Source of the DNA: Amycolatopsis regifaucium
Lineage (GTDB): Bacteria; Actinomycetota; Actinomycetes; Mycobacteriales; Pseudonocardiaceae
Assembly (NCBI RefSeq): GCF_001613935.1
Contig: NZ_LQCI01000052.1
Location: 83,649-147,648 of the forward strand
Reading direction: 5' to 3'
Length of the DNA stretch: 64,000 nt
A program made the translations under genes and the position numbers. Below are positions 36,510 through 45,050 of the stretch, in pieces. The stretch's first letter is position 1. Each line of letters starts with the position of its first letter. The notes under the pieces are model-generated. The model searched no databases, was not told the origin of the DNA, and worked only from the letters and a program-made list of their open reading frames with translations.

Positions 36510-37202
36510 CTAGGCCTGCAACGCGGCGACGACGGCCTCGGCGACCCCGCGGGCACTGCCCGGGTTCTGGCCGGTGATCAGCCGGCCGTCGGTGACGACG
36601 TGGGTCTCGAACGGTTTGTCCGCGATGCTGTAGTTCCCACCCCGTTCGGCCAGCTCGTCCTGCAGGCTGAACGGGACGGCATCGGCGCGCTGCGCGGCCT
36701 CCTCCTCCGCCCACGAGAATCCGGTCACGTTCTTGCCCTTGACCAGTGCGTCGCCGTTGTCGAGCGTGACGTCCAGCAGCCCGGCCGGACCGTGACAGAC
36801 CGCCGAGACGATCCGGCCGCTGTCGTAGAATCGCGCCGTCAGCGCGGCCAGGTCCTTGTCTCGGAAGTCGAACATCACCCCGTGGCCGCCGGTGAAGTAG
36901 ATGGCGTCGTAGTCCTCGACGTCCACTTCGCATGCCTTCTTGGTGTTGTTCAGCAGGTCCATGAACTCGCGGTCCTGGTAGCGCCGGTCGGTGCCGAGTT
37001 CTTTGAGCACATCGTGGGCCAGGCTCTCCGGGTCGATCGGGACGTAACCGCCGGCCGGGCTGGCGATGTCCAGCTGGAACCCGTTGTCCAAGGCGTAGTC
37101 GTAGAAGTGGGTCAGCTCGCCTAGCCACAGCCCGGTCCGCATTCCCACCGTCTCGTACTCGCGAACGTTCGTGACGATGATCAAGATCTTGCCGGTAGCC
37201 AT
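36510..37202 (-). CDS. DJ-1/PfpI family protein (type 1 glutamine amidotransferase domain)
   Basis: 230 aa. 'MATGKILIIVTNVREYETVG' starts the Rossmann-like fold. The nucleophile elbow is 'SAVCHGPAGLLDVTL', with Cys followed by His as in Hsp31-type chaperone/glyoxalase III members. 'DAIYFTGGHGVMFDFRDKDL' and 'LITGQNPGSARGVAEAVV' complete the family pattern. Such proteins detoxify methylglyoxal or act as stress chaperones in the cytoplasm. GGAGG lies seven bases before ATG 37202, so longer frames are not used. It is a single gene convergent with the XRE-cupin gene; the 170 bp between them hold only a short protein-like tail ('AVSGMSVNGDVVRAKVG') near 36400-36460. Confidence 0.88.
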   Translation of the reverse strand: MATGKILIIVTNVREYETVGMRTGLWLGELTHFYDYALDNGFQLDIASPAGGYVPIDPESLAHDVLKELGTDRRYQDREFMDLLNNTKKACEVDVEDYDAIYFTGGHGVMFDFRDKDLAALTARFYDSGRIVSAVCHGPAGLLDVTLDNGDALVKGKNVTGFSWAEEEAAQRADAVPFSLQDELAERGGNYSIADKPFETHVVTDGRLITGQNPGSARGVAEAVVAALQA

Positions 37203-37534
37203 TGAGTTACCTCCGGAAGGTGCCTTCGAGTTCCTCGCCGGCGGCCGGGTGGCCGCCGCGGTCCGCCTCGTCTCGCGCTTGGCGAGCGACGCGGGAGAGC
37301 AATCACCTCGCCTGTAGCGCCACCCATCCCGGCTCACGGTCTGGCTCGACGTCGGATATCGACATGCATCTCAGTGTGCTCTCGGATCACCCGCACGCAA
37401 CTCGGCCGCTTTGGACAACGAAACCCAGCACAGCGATCCGCGGAGCCTGACTCGGCCTGGATACAGTTTGCCACCCACCGGAGCTGGAGCTTTCCGATCC
37501 GTGCGGGTAGGCGAACGTCGCGCCGCCTGGCCAC

Positions 37535-37584
37535 TGTGGCCGGTTCCCGACGCCGTCCTCGTCGAGTCCGTGCTGACCGGCCAC
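37535..37584 (-). terminator. Hairpin after the oxygenase gene
   Basis: GTGGCCGGT (37535-37543) and ACCGGCCAC (37576-37584), 9-bp arms, 24 bp downstream of the minus-strand gene ending at 37608. The left arm is part of the 24-bp sequence shared with the hairpin at 31950. The loop is long, so termination is uncertain. The stretch 37203-37534 shows no convincing gene. Confidence 0.4.
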
Positions 37585-37607
37585 CCCGCCATCAAGGTGC
37601 CGCGGTG

Positions 37608-38771
37608 CTATGTCCGCGGGTGCGCTACCGGGCAGACGCCGGCGGCAAGCCACTTCTCCCGCAGGTCCGCCGGGATGGTCAACGCGGTCGACTGACCGTT
37701 GGTCAGCGTCCGGACGCTGCCGCCGAGCAGCAGGCTGCCCGCCTTGTCGAGCACTGCCGTGGCCGTGTGGCTGCGGTCCTCCGAACGCTCCAGCCATCGC
37801 ATCATCCGCGCCCCCGCACCGACCGCGCGGCGCCATCCGCGCGAGCTCGGCACTTCGAGCCAGTCGGCGACCTCCTCGGTGACGACCTGGCGGACCATCG
37901 CCGCGACCACCCCGTCGAATGCCTTGCCTGGCACCATTTCCTCGTACAGGCGCAGGAGGTTGCGGGTCAGCTCGATCCCCTCGGCCGACGGGCCGTAGGT
38001 CGCCTCGACCAGCTCCGCGTTCAGTTCCCGGGCTGCCGTCAGCGTTTCGGGCATGGCCTCGGCCGGGATGCCGAGCATCGCGCCCGTCACCCGCCAGACG
38101 TAGTAATAGTCCTCGGCTTCGCGCTCGGTCACCGAGATCCCGATCCGGCGCATCCCGTCGATGACCTGCACTGAGAAGATCAGCAGCGCGCCGAGCATGT
38201 CCTGCTGGCACAGTGGGACACCGTCAGCCTCGACATCCCATTCACCGGACCGGGTGATGAAATACCGCACCGCGGCATGAATCAGCCGGGTCTTCTGGAT
38301 GGTGGGCACGAAGCTGCCGCCCGAGCCGAACGGATCCGGCCCCATCAAGTGCAGCACGAACTGCGACGTCTCCGACAACCGCCGATGCGGCTGGTTCAGC
38401 CGGTGGGTCAGCGACAGGACTCGGGACGGCCGCGGCTGGGCGTAGCAGTTCACCATGGCACCGAAGGACAGTACCGAAGCGACGTGCACACCATCGTCCA
38501 CGAAGAACTCGTACGTACCCGCCACCCGGTCCAGATCCACCCAGCCCGGCGGGACGTCCGTGTCGATCAGATAACGCCGCACCGACTCCGGCAAATCCTC
38601 AGGAATGGGCTGGTCGTTGTCCCGGAACTGGGCCAGCACCTCGTTCACCACGCCTGTCCGCCCACCGGTCACCAGATCGGCGATGACGGCGTCCGCCAGC
38701 GGGTCACCCTGGTACTTCAGCGTTTCGAGAGCGGACAAACCCGCCCGCCGCCCGATCAAGCTTTCCGACAT
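37608..38771 (-). CDS. Oxygenase MpaB/Lcp family protein (DUF2236)
   Basis: 387 aa, helical, no signal peptide. The family region is 'IQKTRLIHAAVRYFITRSGE', 'PLCQQDMLGALLIFSVQVID', and 'REAEDYYYVWRVTGAMLGIP', as in latex-clearing protein and ER-bound oxygenase MpaB. These are b-type heme oxygenases; the His in 'LIHAAVR' fits the proximal heme ligand, and the Gln/Asp-Met-Leu-Gly segment lines the heme pocket. Lcp cleaves poly-isoprene, but most homologues act on unknown lipids or terpenes, so the substrate is open. GAGG lies eight bases before ATG 38771. It is a single gene with a hairpin at its 3' side. Confidence 0.8.
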   Translation of the reverse strand: MSESLIGRRAGLSALETLKYQGDPLADAVIADLVTGGRTGVVNEVLAQFRDNDQPIPEDLPESVRRYLIDTDVPPGWVDLDRVAGTYEFFVDDGVHVASVLSFGAMVNCYAQPRPSRVLSLTHRLNQPHRRLSETSQFVLHLMGPDPFGSGGSFVPTIQKTRLIHAAVRYFITRSGEWDVEADGVPLCQQDMLGALLIFSVQVIDGMRRIGISVTEREAEDYYYVWRVTGAMLGIPAEAMPETLTAARELNAELVEATYGPSAEGIELTRNLLRLYEEMVPGKAFDGVVAAMVRQVVTEEVADWLEVPSSRGWRRAVGAGARMMRWLERSEDRSHTATAVLDKAGSLLLGGSVRTLTNGQSTALTIPADLREKWLAAGVCPVAHPRT

Positions 38772-38869
38772 CGGGTCAGCCTCATCGAAAGTCCACTGTG
38801 GGCGCTAGCGCCGTTCGGGCACGGCCACGCCTCGATGTGGTGGCACCGTCATCACTGCCCGTGTCCCCA

Positions 38870-39075
38870 CGGCAGGCGGCTACTGGATACGTCACCGGTC
38901 CGGGGGCCCAGAAGCCCGGTGCCCGCCGAGACGGGACCCTCGTCGAAGTAGTAGACGCGAGTGGCCGTCGCGGTCCAGGTGGTGGAACGTCGCCCGGGCG
39001 TCGGCCTCGGGCGAGCCCATCAGCGCACCGGTCCAGCGCACCTCGTCGTCCTCGGTCAACCGGCCGTCGTGGTCC
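38870..39075 (-). pseudogene. EF-hand calcium-binding protein fragment
   Basis: The minus strand reads 'HDGRLTEDDEVRWTGALMGS' then 'PEADARATFHHLDRDGHSR', and after a frame change 'VYYFDEGPVSAGTGLLGP'. This is the pattern of actinobacterial EF-hand (calerythrin-like) proteins: D-x-D-G-x-L-T-x-D-E loops and a final G-x-x-L-x-G-P. The Ca loops are degenerate and the N-terminal half is missing. The remaining bases between 38772 and 39107 show nothing. Confidence 0.45.
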
Positions 39076-39107
39076 CCGCCAGTGCGGGGAGCCGATCACC
39101 TTGGTGA

Positions 39108-39680
39108 TCACGCCGGGCCGGCGACCGCGGGCACGGACTCCTCCACGGCAGGTCCTTCGGCCTTGCGCTCGCCGCCGAAACGACCACGCAATTCATCGAC
39201 GGCCTCCGCGATCTGCCCGAGTTCGGACAGGACCGCTCGATGCGCCTTTTGGATAGCCGCCGCTTCCTCCCCCGCACGGGAAAGGATGAGTTGGGCCTCG
39301 CGATGCGCGGCGCGTTCCGTTTCCTTGCGGGCCTTCTCTGCCTCGGCGACGGTTTTCTTGGCGGTCGCCAGCAGGTCCTCGCTTTCCTTGCGGGCCTGTT
39401 CCTTGATCTCCCCGGCTTCGGCTTTGGCGACCGCGATAATCTTTTCGATCCGCCTTCCCAACCCACTGGCCTGGTCCGGTTCCGGAGTCCGAGGCGCCGG
39501 AACCTGGGCTTTGGCGAGCCTGCGTTCCGCTGTTCTCCGGGCTTTCTCGTGTCGGTCCACACGCTTCTCCATCGCCCGCACGTATTCGTCGACCTGTCGG
39601 CGGTCGTATCCCCGCAGGACGATCGGGAATTGGACGGCGGACTCCGCTGTGGCCTCGTCTTCGGACACCATACTTTCCAT
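39108..39680 (-). CDS. DivIVA-domain coiled-coil protein
   Basis: About 190 aa. The N-terminus has the DivIVA lipid-binding motif 'PIVLRGYDRRQVDEYVRAME', followed by a long coiled coil rich in Ala, Glu, Lys and Arg ('AKAEAGEIKEQARKESEDLL', 'KARKETERAAHREAQLILSR') to near the end, and a Pro/Ala tail. DivIVA-like proteins sit at curved membrane of poles and septa and organise growth or cytoskeleton in actinobacteria. This one is shorter than Wag31/DivIVA (about 260 aa), so it is a paralogue of the accessory type. I used ATG 39680, since longer frames add non-coiled sequence; ATG 39671 is also possible. Confidence 0.8.
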   Translation of the reverse strand: MESMVSEDEATAESAVQFPIVLRGYDRRQVDEYVRAMEKRVDRHEKARRTAERRLAKAQVPAPRTPEPDQASGLGRRIEKIIAVAKAEAGEIKEQARKESEDLLATAKKTVAEAEKARKETERAAHREAQLILSRAGEEAAAIQKAHRAVLSELGQIAEAVDELRGRFGGERKAEGPAVEESVPAVAGPA

Positions 39681-40373
39681 ACGCCAAGTGTCGGATACGG
39701 CAAGAAGACCGGCAAACCGAAACCTGATGTCGGCGCACCGGGAGCCCTTTCGGGCAACCATCCGAGATGAGCGCCCACCAGGCACATCACCGATCGGCAT
39801 CCTCCTCATTGTGGAATAGTGCCCGTCGTAGGGCTAACCCTATCGCGGAGCGTGCTCACCCATTGGTGCCCCGGCTTACCCGGCCGGAACGCGCGCGCGA
39901 TCACGCTAAGTTGACGTTATTTCCCGCATCACCCGTAGCTGCGCCGCCCTTGATCACTCCAAAGCGAAGATCGAGGTGGTGGCCGGCGCCGATTGTCCCG
40001 TGAACCGAGCTGGATCGAGCGTTTCCGCAGGTCAGCCCAACGGCGAAGCCTGCGACGCTGCCTCTGCCTGGAGCGGTCCCGCCGGCTTGCGAGGTTCGCG
40101 ACCACGGCGCCGGCCCAGCACGGTGTTCACCGTCGCACTCGACGAAGTCCGCGCCGTCGAGTCCACCGGCTCTCCGATTTGCGAGCAAGGGAAGCATCGA
40201 TTACCGCTTCTCGAGCGCGGCGTGCGGGTTGTGCTAGCGGGTCGTGACATCCGGCAACCCACTCCAGCTTCCCGCGATCGTCACGATCGTCGAGATCGAA
40301 CCTGATCGGGGCGGTCAACGTGACCCGCCTCAGCCGTACGACGGCGAGAAGACCGGACGAGTTCCGGGAAGCT
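39681..40373. other. Gene-free stretch
   Basis: About 690 bp. Short frames on both strands have no ribosome site, no domain and uneven codon use. Nothing recognised; it may be decayed DNA like the neighbouring gaps. Confidence 0.5.
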
Positions 40374-40766
40374 TCATCTTGTACTTCGGCTGAGGCGCAA
40401 CGTGAGGAAGTCCGAGCTGGGCGAGAGATCCGCGTAGTCGACCCGGTAGCCGCCGAAGGTGGCCCACTCGGCCTTGACCACGTCCATCGTGAACGACACC
40501 GCCGGGCCCGCCGATGGCAGGGCATAGGACATCGTCACGATCGCGCGCCCCGCCGAAGCGCAGCTCCCCCCTTTCGGGCACCGCTCGTCCAGCACCGCCA
40601 GATACTCGAGGCGCAGGTCTTCGTCCGGGAGCATCGCCCAGGTGCCGAGGCGGACCGTGAACGCGTCGTCCAACGCCGGCGGGCCGCACGAAGCGTTCAT
40701 GAACACGAGCACCAGACCGAACAGCACCAGTCTCACCGGAATCCCCCAGAGCCACCGTCTTCTCAT
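40374..40766 (-). CDS. Putative small lipoprotein or secreted protein
   Basis: 130 aa. A hydrophobic N-terminus 'IPVRLVLFGLVLVFMNASC' with Arg residues before it ends in a Cys that fits a lipobox poorly (N-A-S-C). The mature part has one Cys pair in 'ERCPKGGSCASAG' and alternating strands ('RAIVTMSYALPSAGPAVSFT'). No family recognised. It is a single gene; no partner is apparent. Confidence 0.55.
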   Translation of the reverse strand: MRRRWLWGIPVRLVLFGLVLVFMNASCGPPALDDAFTVRLGTWAMLPDEDLRLEYLAVLDERCPKGGSCASAGRAIVTMSYALPSAGPAVSFTMDVVKAEWATFGGYRVDYADLSPSSDFLTLRLSRSTR

Positions 40767-40879
40767 ACGAGAAGGGACGAGGGGACCGGCCGTTCCGGTT
40801 GCGTCGGTCCGCTCGTCATCGGCGTGGGCATGGAACGCCGCAAAGCACTCGGGCTTTGATCGCCGAGTGGGTCGGTCTT

Positions 40880-41064
40880 GCGAAGGGGAACTCGGGCCCT
40901 CACTCCGGCGGGCGGTCGTCCCGGCTCACCTGATGGGCCGGGTCGCCGCCACCTCCCGCATGCCGGCCATGTGCGCCGCCCCCTTCGGGGCCTTCCTCGT
41001 TGGCTGGCTGGCCACCACCTGCCAGCAACCGAACGGTCCAGGACAAACGCGCCAAGTAGCCTGA
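40880..41064 (+). pseudogene. MFS transporter C-terminal fragment
   Basis: The plus strand reads 'RRAVVPAHLMGRVAATSRMP' then 'AMCAAPFGAFLVGWLATTC', which is the loop-and-helix motif of MFS_3 (macrolide/enterobactin exporter-like) permeases, R-x-x-x-v-P-x-x-l-x-G-R-v-x-a. Upstream sequence is not membrane-like and there is no start, so only a tail remains. Nothing else is seen in 40767-41072. Confidence 0.45.
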
Positions 41065-41072
41065 CCGACGAA

Positions 41073-41110
41073 GGCCGCCCCGAGAAGTGCAGAGACTTCT
41101 CGAGGCGGCC
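41073..41110 (-). terminator. Hairpin terminator
   Basis: GGCCGCCCCGAGAAGT / ACTTCTCGAGGCGGCC, 16-bp arms with one mismatch and a 6-base loop, downstream of the Mn catalase gene and of the ADH remnant. Confidence 0.75.
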
Positions 41111-41111
41111 G

Positions 41112-41213
41112 TTATCGAGCAGGAGTCAAGACCGCGCGGACGCACTCGCCTTTCTCGCTCTTGAACAAGTCGTAGGCGTGGGGCGCCGTCCAGCCGGGAT
41201 TCAGCGTGAATCG
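41112..41213 (-). pseudogene. Zinc alcohol dehydrogenase C-terminal remnant
   Basis: Minus-strand sequence 'NPGWTAPHAYDLFKSEKGEC' then 'VRAVLTPAR' ends at a TAA at 41112-41114. It matches the last 30 residues of zinc-dependent alcohol dehydrogenases (A-P-x-A-Y-x-x-F-x-x-K-x-x-x-C-V-K-V-V-L-x-P). No other part of the enzyme is present; the start of the fragment overlaps the 3' end of the Mn catalase gene in another frame, so a deletion joined the two. Confidence 0.45.
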
Positions 41214-42253
41214 CGGTGATAGTCCCGGCGCTGCCCGATCTGGCCGTCCCGGTTCCGGATGACGTGCTCCACCTTGCGCTTCTGCGCCATTTCCCGCCCT
41301 TGTGCGACGGCGTCGGTCTTGACATCGTGGGCGTTCGCGGCACGGGAACTGCCCACGAGCCGGTTCTTCCACCGCCCGTTTTCGAACAAGGTCTCGACGG
41401 CACCTTCACCGACAAGCTCATCGCGGTGGGCGTCATCACCCGGGCCGGTGGGCGCCGAAGTGCCATATAGGGCAGGATCCGGTGGCGGGGCGACGCCCGG
41501 ACCGCCGAGCGCCTCAGGATCCATCAGGTACTCGAGACCTTCAGAGCCGCTGCTCCAGCCGCCTTTCGCGCCATCCGGCCCGTCGGAAAGATGCCAGATG
41601 GTGTTGTTGTGGTCCTGGTTCTCTTCGTCGAACAACGCCGACGGCGCGACGTCGCTTTCGAGCCCGTCGGCCTTCAATTCCTCGATCGCGGCCAGCCACT
41701 GCTTCTGATGTACCGTGTCGCGGGCGAGGTTGAACTGCAGCATCGCCTTCACGCCGGGATCGTCGGTCATGTTGTACAACCGCGCCGTCTGCAAGCGGCC
41801 CTGCGCCTCAGCGGCGACGTTGGCCCGGAAATCCGCCAGCAGGTTCCCGGACGCCACGACATAACGGCCGTTCCACGGCACGCCGTTGGAGTCCGCGGGC
41901 AGTGCCCCGCCACCGCCGACGATCGCCTGCTGCACATCCATCCCACCGATCGTCGCGGCCATCACCGGGTCCTTCACCGCCTCCGCGGTGACCGTGGCGG
42001 GAGCGCCTTCCAACAGCCGGGCGACCATGGTGGCGAGCATCTCCACATGCCCGATCTCCTCGGTCGCCGTGTCCATGATCAGATCCTTGTACTTGCCCTC
42101 CATCCGGCAGTTCCAGCCCTGGAACAAGTACTGCATCGTCACCGACATCTCACCGAATGCGCCACCGATCAGCTCCTGCAATTTCCGCGCGTAGACAGGA
42201 TCCGGCTTTTCAGGTTTCGCTTCGAACTGCAGGAGCTTAGTGTGACGGAACAT
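41201..42253 (-). CDS. Manganese catalase family protein
   Basis: 350 aa. 'MFRHTKLLQFEAKPEKPDPV' is the typical start. Di-manganese ligands lie in a four-helix bundle: 'QELIGGAFGEMSVTMQYLFQ' (Glu), 'TATEEIGHVEMLATMVARLL' (E-x-x-H), 'ANVAAEAQGRLQTARLYNM' (Glu) and 'FNLARDTVHQKQWLAAIEEL' (His). The enzyme splits hydrogen peroxide without heme in the cytoplasm. The hydrophilic tail of 60 residues ('VGSSRAANAHDVKTDAVAQG') is longer than in many homologues, and its last codons may come from neighbouring DNA after a deletion (ADH remnant). I used ATG 42253, where the family begins. Confidence 0.9.
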   Translation of the reverse strand: MFRHTKLLQFEAKPEKPDPVYARKLQELIGGAFGEMSVTMQYLFQGWNCRMEGKYKDLIMDTATEEIGHVEMLATMVARLLEGAPATVTAEAVKDPVMAATIGGMDVQQAIVGGGGALPADSNGVPWNGRYVVASGNLLADFRANVAAEAQGRLQTARLYNMTDDPGVKAMLQFNLARDTVHQKQWLAAIEELKADGLESDVAPSALFDEENQDHNNTIWHLSDGPDGAKGGWSSGSEGLEYLMDPEALGGPGVAPPPDPALYGTSAPTGPGDDAHRDELVGEGAVETLFENGRWKNRLVGSSRAANAHDVKTDAVAQGREMAQKRKVEHVIRNRDGQIGQRRDYHRDSR

Positions 42254-42746
42254 CGGCCCGGACCTTTCTTCGGCGCGCACCTGGCTTCTCGCCGGTGCTC
42301 TGCCCGCCGGATGCCCTCTGGCGCCGAAAATAATCATGTTCACGCTCGCAGGTGAAGGCACGGACGGCGCCGGTGCTTCTCTTCGACCTCGACGTGCAAG
42401 ATCACCGGGCCGGCCTGTCGACGTCGACCACCCCTGGGGTTTCGGCAACTCACGTGAATGGGCCACCCCTTGCCCGGCGACCAGGGCCCCTGCCGAGCCG
42501 CTCTCGCCGTGCTCCGCGTCATCTCCACCCTTACCCCCTCACACGGCGGGCAAACGGGCGACATCACGACAGACCACGCCGACGCGCGAGTTCGGCCACC
42601 TTCCCGCACCCTCGGTCCAGGCCGGGCCATGACCGACGAGGACGGTGCCCGCGCCGGTCCTCGCGATCGATGTGTTCTCCCACCGTGACTTTGTCAGCAG
42701 GACGTCGCGACCGGGCGACCCGACGATCTCCAGCGCGCCTCAGGGT
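42254..42746. other. Intergenic stretch upstream of the Mn catalase
   Basis: About 490 bp. It must carry the catalase promoter, but no clear -35/-10 pair is visible. Open frames on both strands lack ribosome sites and domains. Nothing further seen. Confidence 0.5.
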
Positions 42747-43182
42747 TCATCGCCCGAGACACGCGGCGGCGAGCCGGGTCAGCGTGCGGTGGCAGATTTC
42801 GCCGGTGCGCCCGAGCGGAAGTTCGGCGAGGACAAGCAGGAACTCCGGCAGTTTGGGAGTCGCGACGCCGTTGCCGGTAAGGAAGGCCGTGAGCTCCGCC
42901 AGCGCCGGTGAGCGTCCATTCCGGACAGTCACGCAGGCGGTCCGATCCCGGAGGCACGGGCAGGACCACGGCACCGACCGCGGGCACGGCCAGTTCCGCG
43001 ATCACCGCGGCACGTCCGGTGGGCTCCCGTACCCCGACGATGTCCGTGGAGCCGCAGCCGGCGGCCTCCAGCCGCCCGGCCAGTTCCCGCGCCGCGGTGT
43101 CCAGTGCCGGGTAGGTCAGCGATCCCTCGTCGTCGATGACCGCTGTGCGCAGCGGATGCTCGCGCACCCGGTCACGGAACAA
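42747..43182 (-). pseudogene. AMP-dependent acyl-CoA ligase with internal deletion
   Basis: The frame from 43182 gives the N-terminus of an AMP-binding enzyme ('HPLRTAVIDDEGSLTYPALD' then 'TAARELAGRLEAAGCG' and 'AVIAELAVPAVGAVVLPVPP'). About 90 residues in, another frame continues with the C-terminal lid: 'ELTAFLTGNGVATPKLPEFL' and 'LVLAELPLGRTGEI', ending at 42747. The roughly 350-residue core with the P-loop and adenylate site is missing. This is an internal deletion with a frame change. It directly follows the CoA-transferase remnant, so the two once formed an operon. Confidence 0.65.
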
Positions 43183-43189
43183 CGAGTAC

Positions 43190-44088
43190 AGATCCCTGTC
43201 CGGACAGTGTCCATTCGGACCCGCTCACGGCGCAGCTCGACCGGCACGAGGTCGGGCAGGACCACTCCGGTGGCGGAAACCCAGGTCATACGGTGAACTC
43301 CCACGGCGAGCGCGGCGAGGTCTTCGCAGACCGGCACGGTCAACGGCCGGTCACATCGCCGCCCGGCACCCGCGTTGAGCCGGGAGGCCGCGGACAGGAG
43401 CGACGAGTCGGCCCGCGTGGCGGCGCGCGCCAGTGCCGTCATGATCCCGTGTGCGGACACGATCCCGCCGAACACGTCGACGATCGTCATCAACGACGGC
43501 GATACGCCCGCGTAGGCCTGTACGACGTAGTCCGTGCCCACCGGTGGTTTCGGTCCGAACTCGGTGCCCCAGCCCGACGCGGACACGTACACGATCCCGG
43601 GCCGGACGCGCGCCAGATCGTTCGGGCACAACGACCATTGTCCCGCCTTTGCCGGCGCCCAGTTGTGCAGGAACACGTCGGCCCCGGCGGCGAGTTCGAG
43701 AAGTTGCCGCCTGCCGCCTGGCGTGGTCAGGTCGGCTTCGACGACTTCCTTGCCCTCGTTGAGCGCGCGAAACCTGGCCGAAGTGTCCCCGGCGATCGGC
43801 GGTACCCACCGCAGCGGGTCGCCGCCCGGCGGCTCGATCCGCAGCACCGTCGCGCCGAGAAGCCGTAACAGATGCCCCGCCATGGGCCCTGCACCCGGCG
43901 GCACGATTCGAGGACCGCCAAGCCCGACAGCGGCAGCAGCTCCGCAGGTGCCCGCGCTCGTTCCCGCTCACGACGAAGGCGGGCATCGGGTGGAGCGCCC
44001 GGTCCGAGACCCGCATCAGGGTCATGCCCGCGCTGTCGGCTGCCCGTTCTATCGCGGCGATCGGGAGCGCGGCGAGCAGCCCCGGCAA
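43190..44088 (-). pseudogene. CaiB/BaiF CoA-transferase, multiply frameshifted
   Basis: The N-terminal part reads 'MPGLLAALPIAAIERAADSA' in one frame; the class III CoA-transferase then continues in others: 'LAVLESCRRVQGP', 'AGHLLRLLGATVLRIEPPGG', 'RFRALNEGKEVVEADLTTPG', 'ADVFLHNWAPAKAGQWSL' and 'VGTDYVVQAYAGVSPSLMTI'. The last part ends with 'PLTVPVCEDLAALA'. At least two frame changes occur, so no intact enzyme is made. The family moves CoA between carboxylic acids. Upstream, 44089-44259 holds no gene. Confidence 0.65.
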
Positions 44089-44259
44089 CCGCGGCGGCAG
44101 CGGACAGGTCGCGGTCGCGAACCTGTGCGCGAACGCCGGCGGCCGTCGTCTCGATTCACTGTGGCAGCGCTTCCGCGGCGGACCTGCTGTGCTCGGGGCA
44201 GGCCGCGGTCCGGTGCGGTGAACAATCGTGACGGTCAGTGACCTTGGCAGAATAAGCCG

Positions 44260-44949
44260 GTGACCGACACCGCCGCCTCCGACAGAGATGCTCCGCAGTC
44301 AGCGCTGAACCGGATCATCGCCGGGCACCCCCACGCCATCGGCGGTTTCCGGTTCTACTTCGCCGACCAATCCTGGGAGTGGTCCGACGATCTCGCCCGC
44401 CTGCACGGCTACGAACCAGGCACCATCCAGCCCACCACCGAACTGCTCCTGTCACACAAACACCCCGAAGACCGCGACACCGTCGCCGAAACACTCGCCG
44501 CGGCCGTCCACGACGGCACCGCCTTCTGCAGCCGCCACCGCATCATCGACACGGCCGGCGTCGAACACCACGTCCTCGTCGTCGGCGACCGGCTCCACGA
44601 CGACACCGGCACCACCATCGGCACCACCGGCTACTACATCGACCTCAATCTCACCGACGACGACCACCGCCGGCAAATCCTCGACGAAACACTCCCCGAC
44701 CTCCTCAACGCCCGCGCCGCCATCGAACAAGCCAAAGGCGCACTCATGCTCGTCTACGGCATCAACGCCGAACAAGCCTTCCGCATCCTGCAATGGCGAT
44801 CCCAGGAGACCAACACCAAACTCCGGACCCTCGCCGAAAAACTCACCACCGCCCTCCCCGCCCTCGGCGGCAGCCCCACCCAACAACGCACCCGCTTCGA
44901 CCACACCCTCCTCACCATCCACGACCACCCCGACCAGCCGGACACCTAG
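44260..44949 (+). CDS. PAS-ANTAR RNA-binding antiterminator regulator
   Basis: 229 aa. Residues about 25-130 are a PAS_3 fold ('GGFRFYFADQSWEWSDDLAR' and 'TPYYIDLNL'-like end 'TGYYIDLNLTDD'). Residues about 145-200 are an ANTAR domain ('ARAAIEQAKGALMLVYGINA' then 'EQAFRILQWRSQETNTKLR'). ANTAR proteins bind paired hairpins in mRNA and stop termination; the PAS part should sense a ligand or redox signal. GTG 44260 is the start. The gene lies about 100 bp upstream of a STAS/anti-sigma pair, in the same direction, so a shared regulatory theme is likely. No ANTAR target hairpins were recognised nearby. Confidence 0.88.
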   Translation: MTDTAASDRDAPQSALNRIIAGHPHAIGGFRFYFADQSWEWSDDLARLHGYEPGTIQPTTELLLSHKHPEDRDTVAETLAAAVHDGTAFCSRHRIIDTAGVEHHVLVVGDRLHDDTGTTIGTTGYYIDLNLTDDDHRRQILDETLPDLLNARAAIEQAKGALMLVYGINAEQAFRILQWRSQETNTKLRTLAEKLTTALPALGGSPTQQRTRFDHTLLTIHDHPDQPDT

Positions 44950-45050
44950 CGCGTCCACGGCCCCGGTCCGGATGCGCGAGGGCTCCGCGACAGGCGCCTA
45001 GTAAGCTCCATTGGACGGTAAGGGCCGAGTTCGCGCCGGGAGGCAACGAC

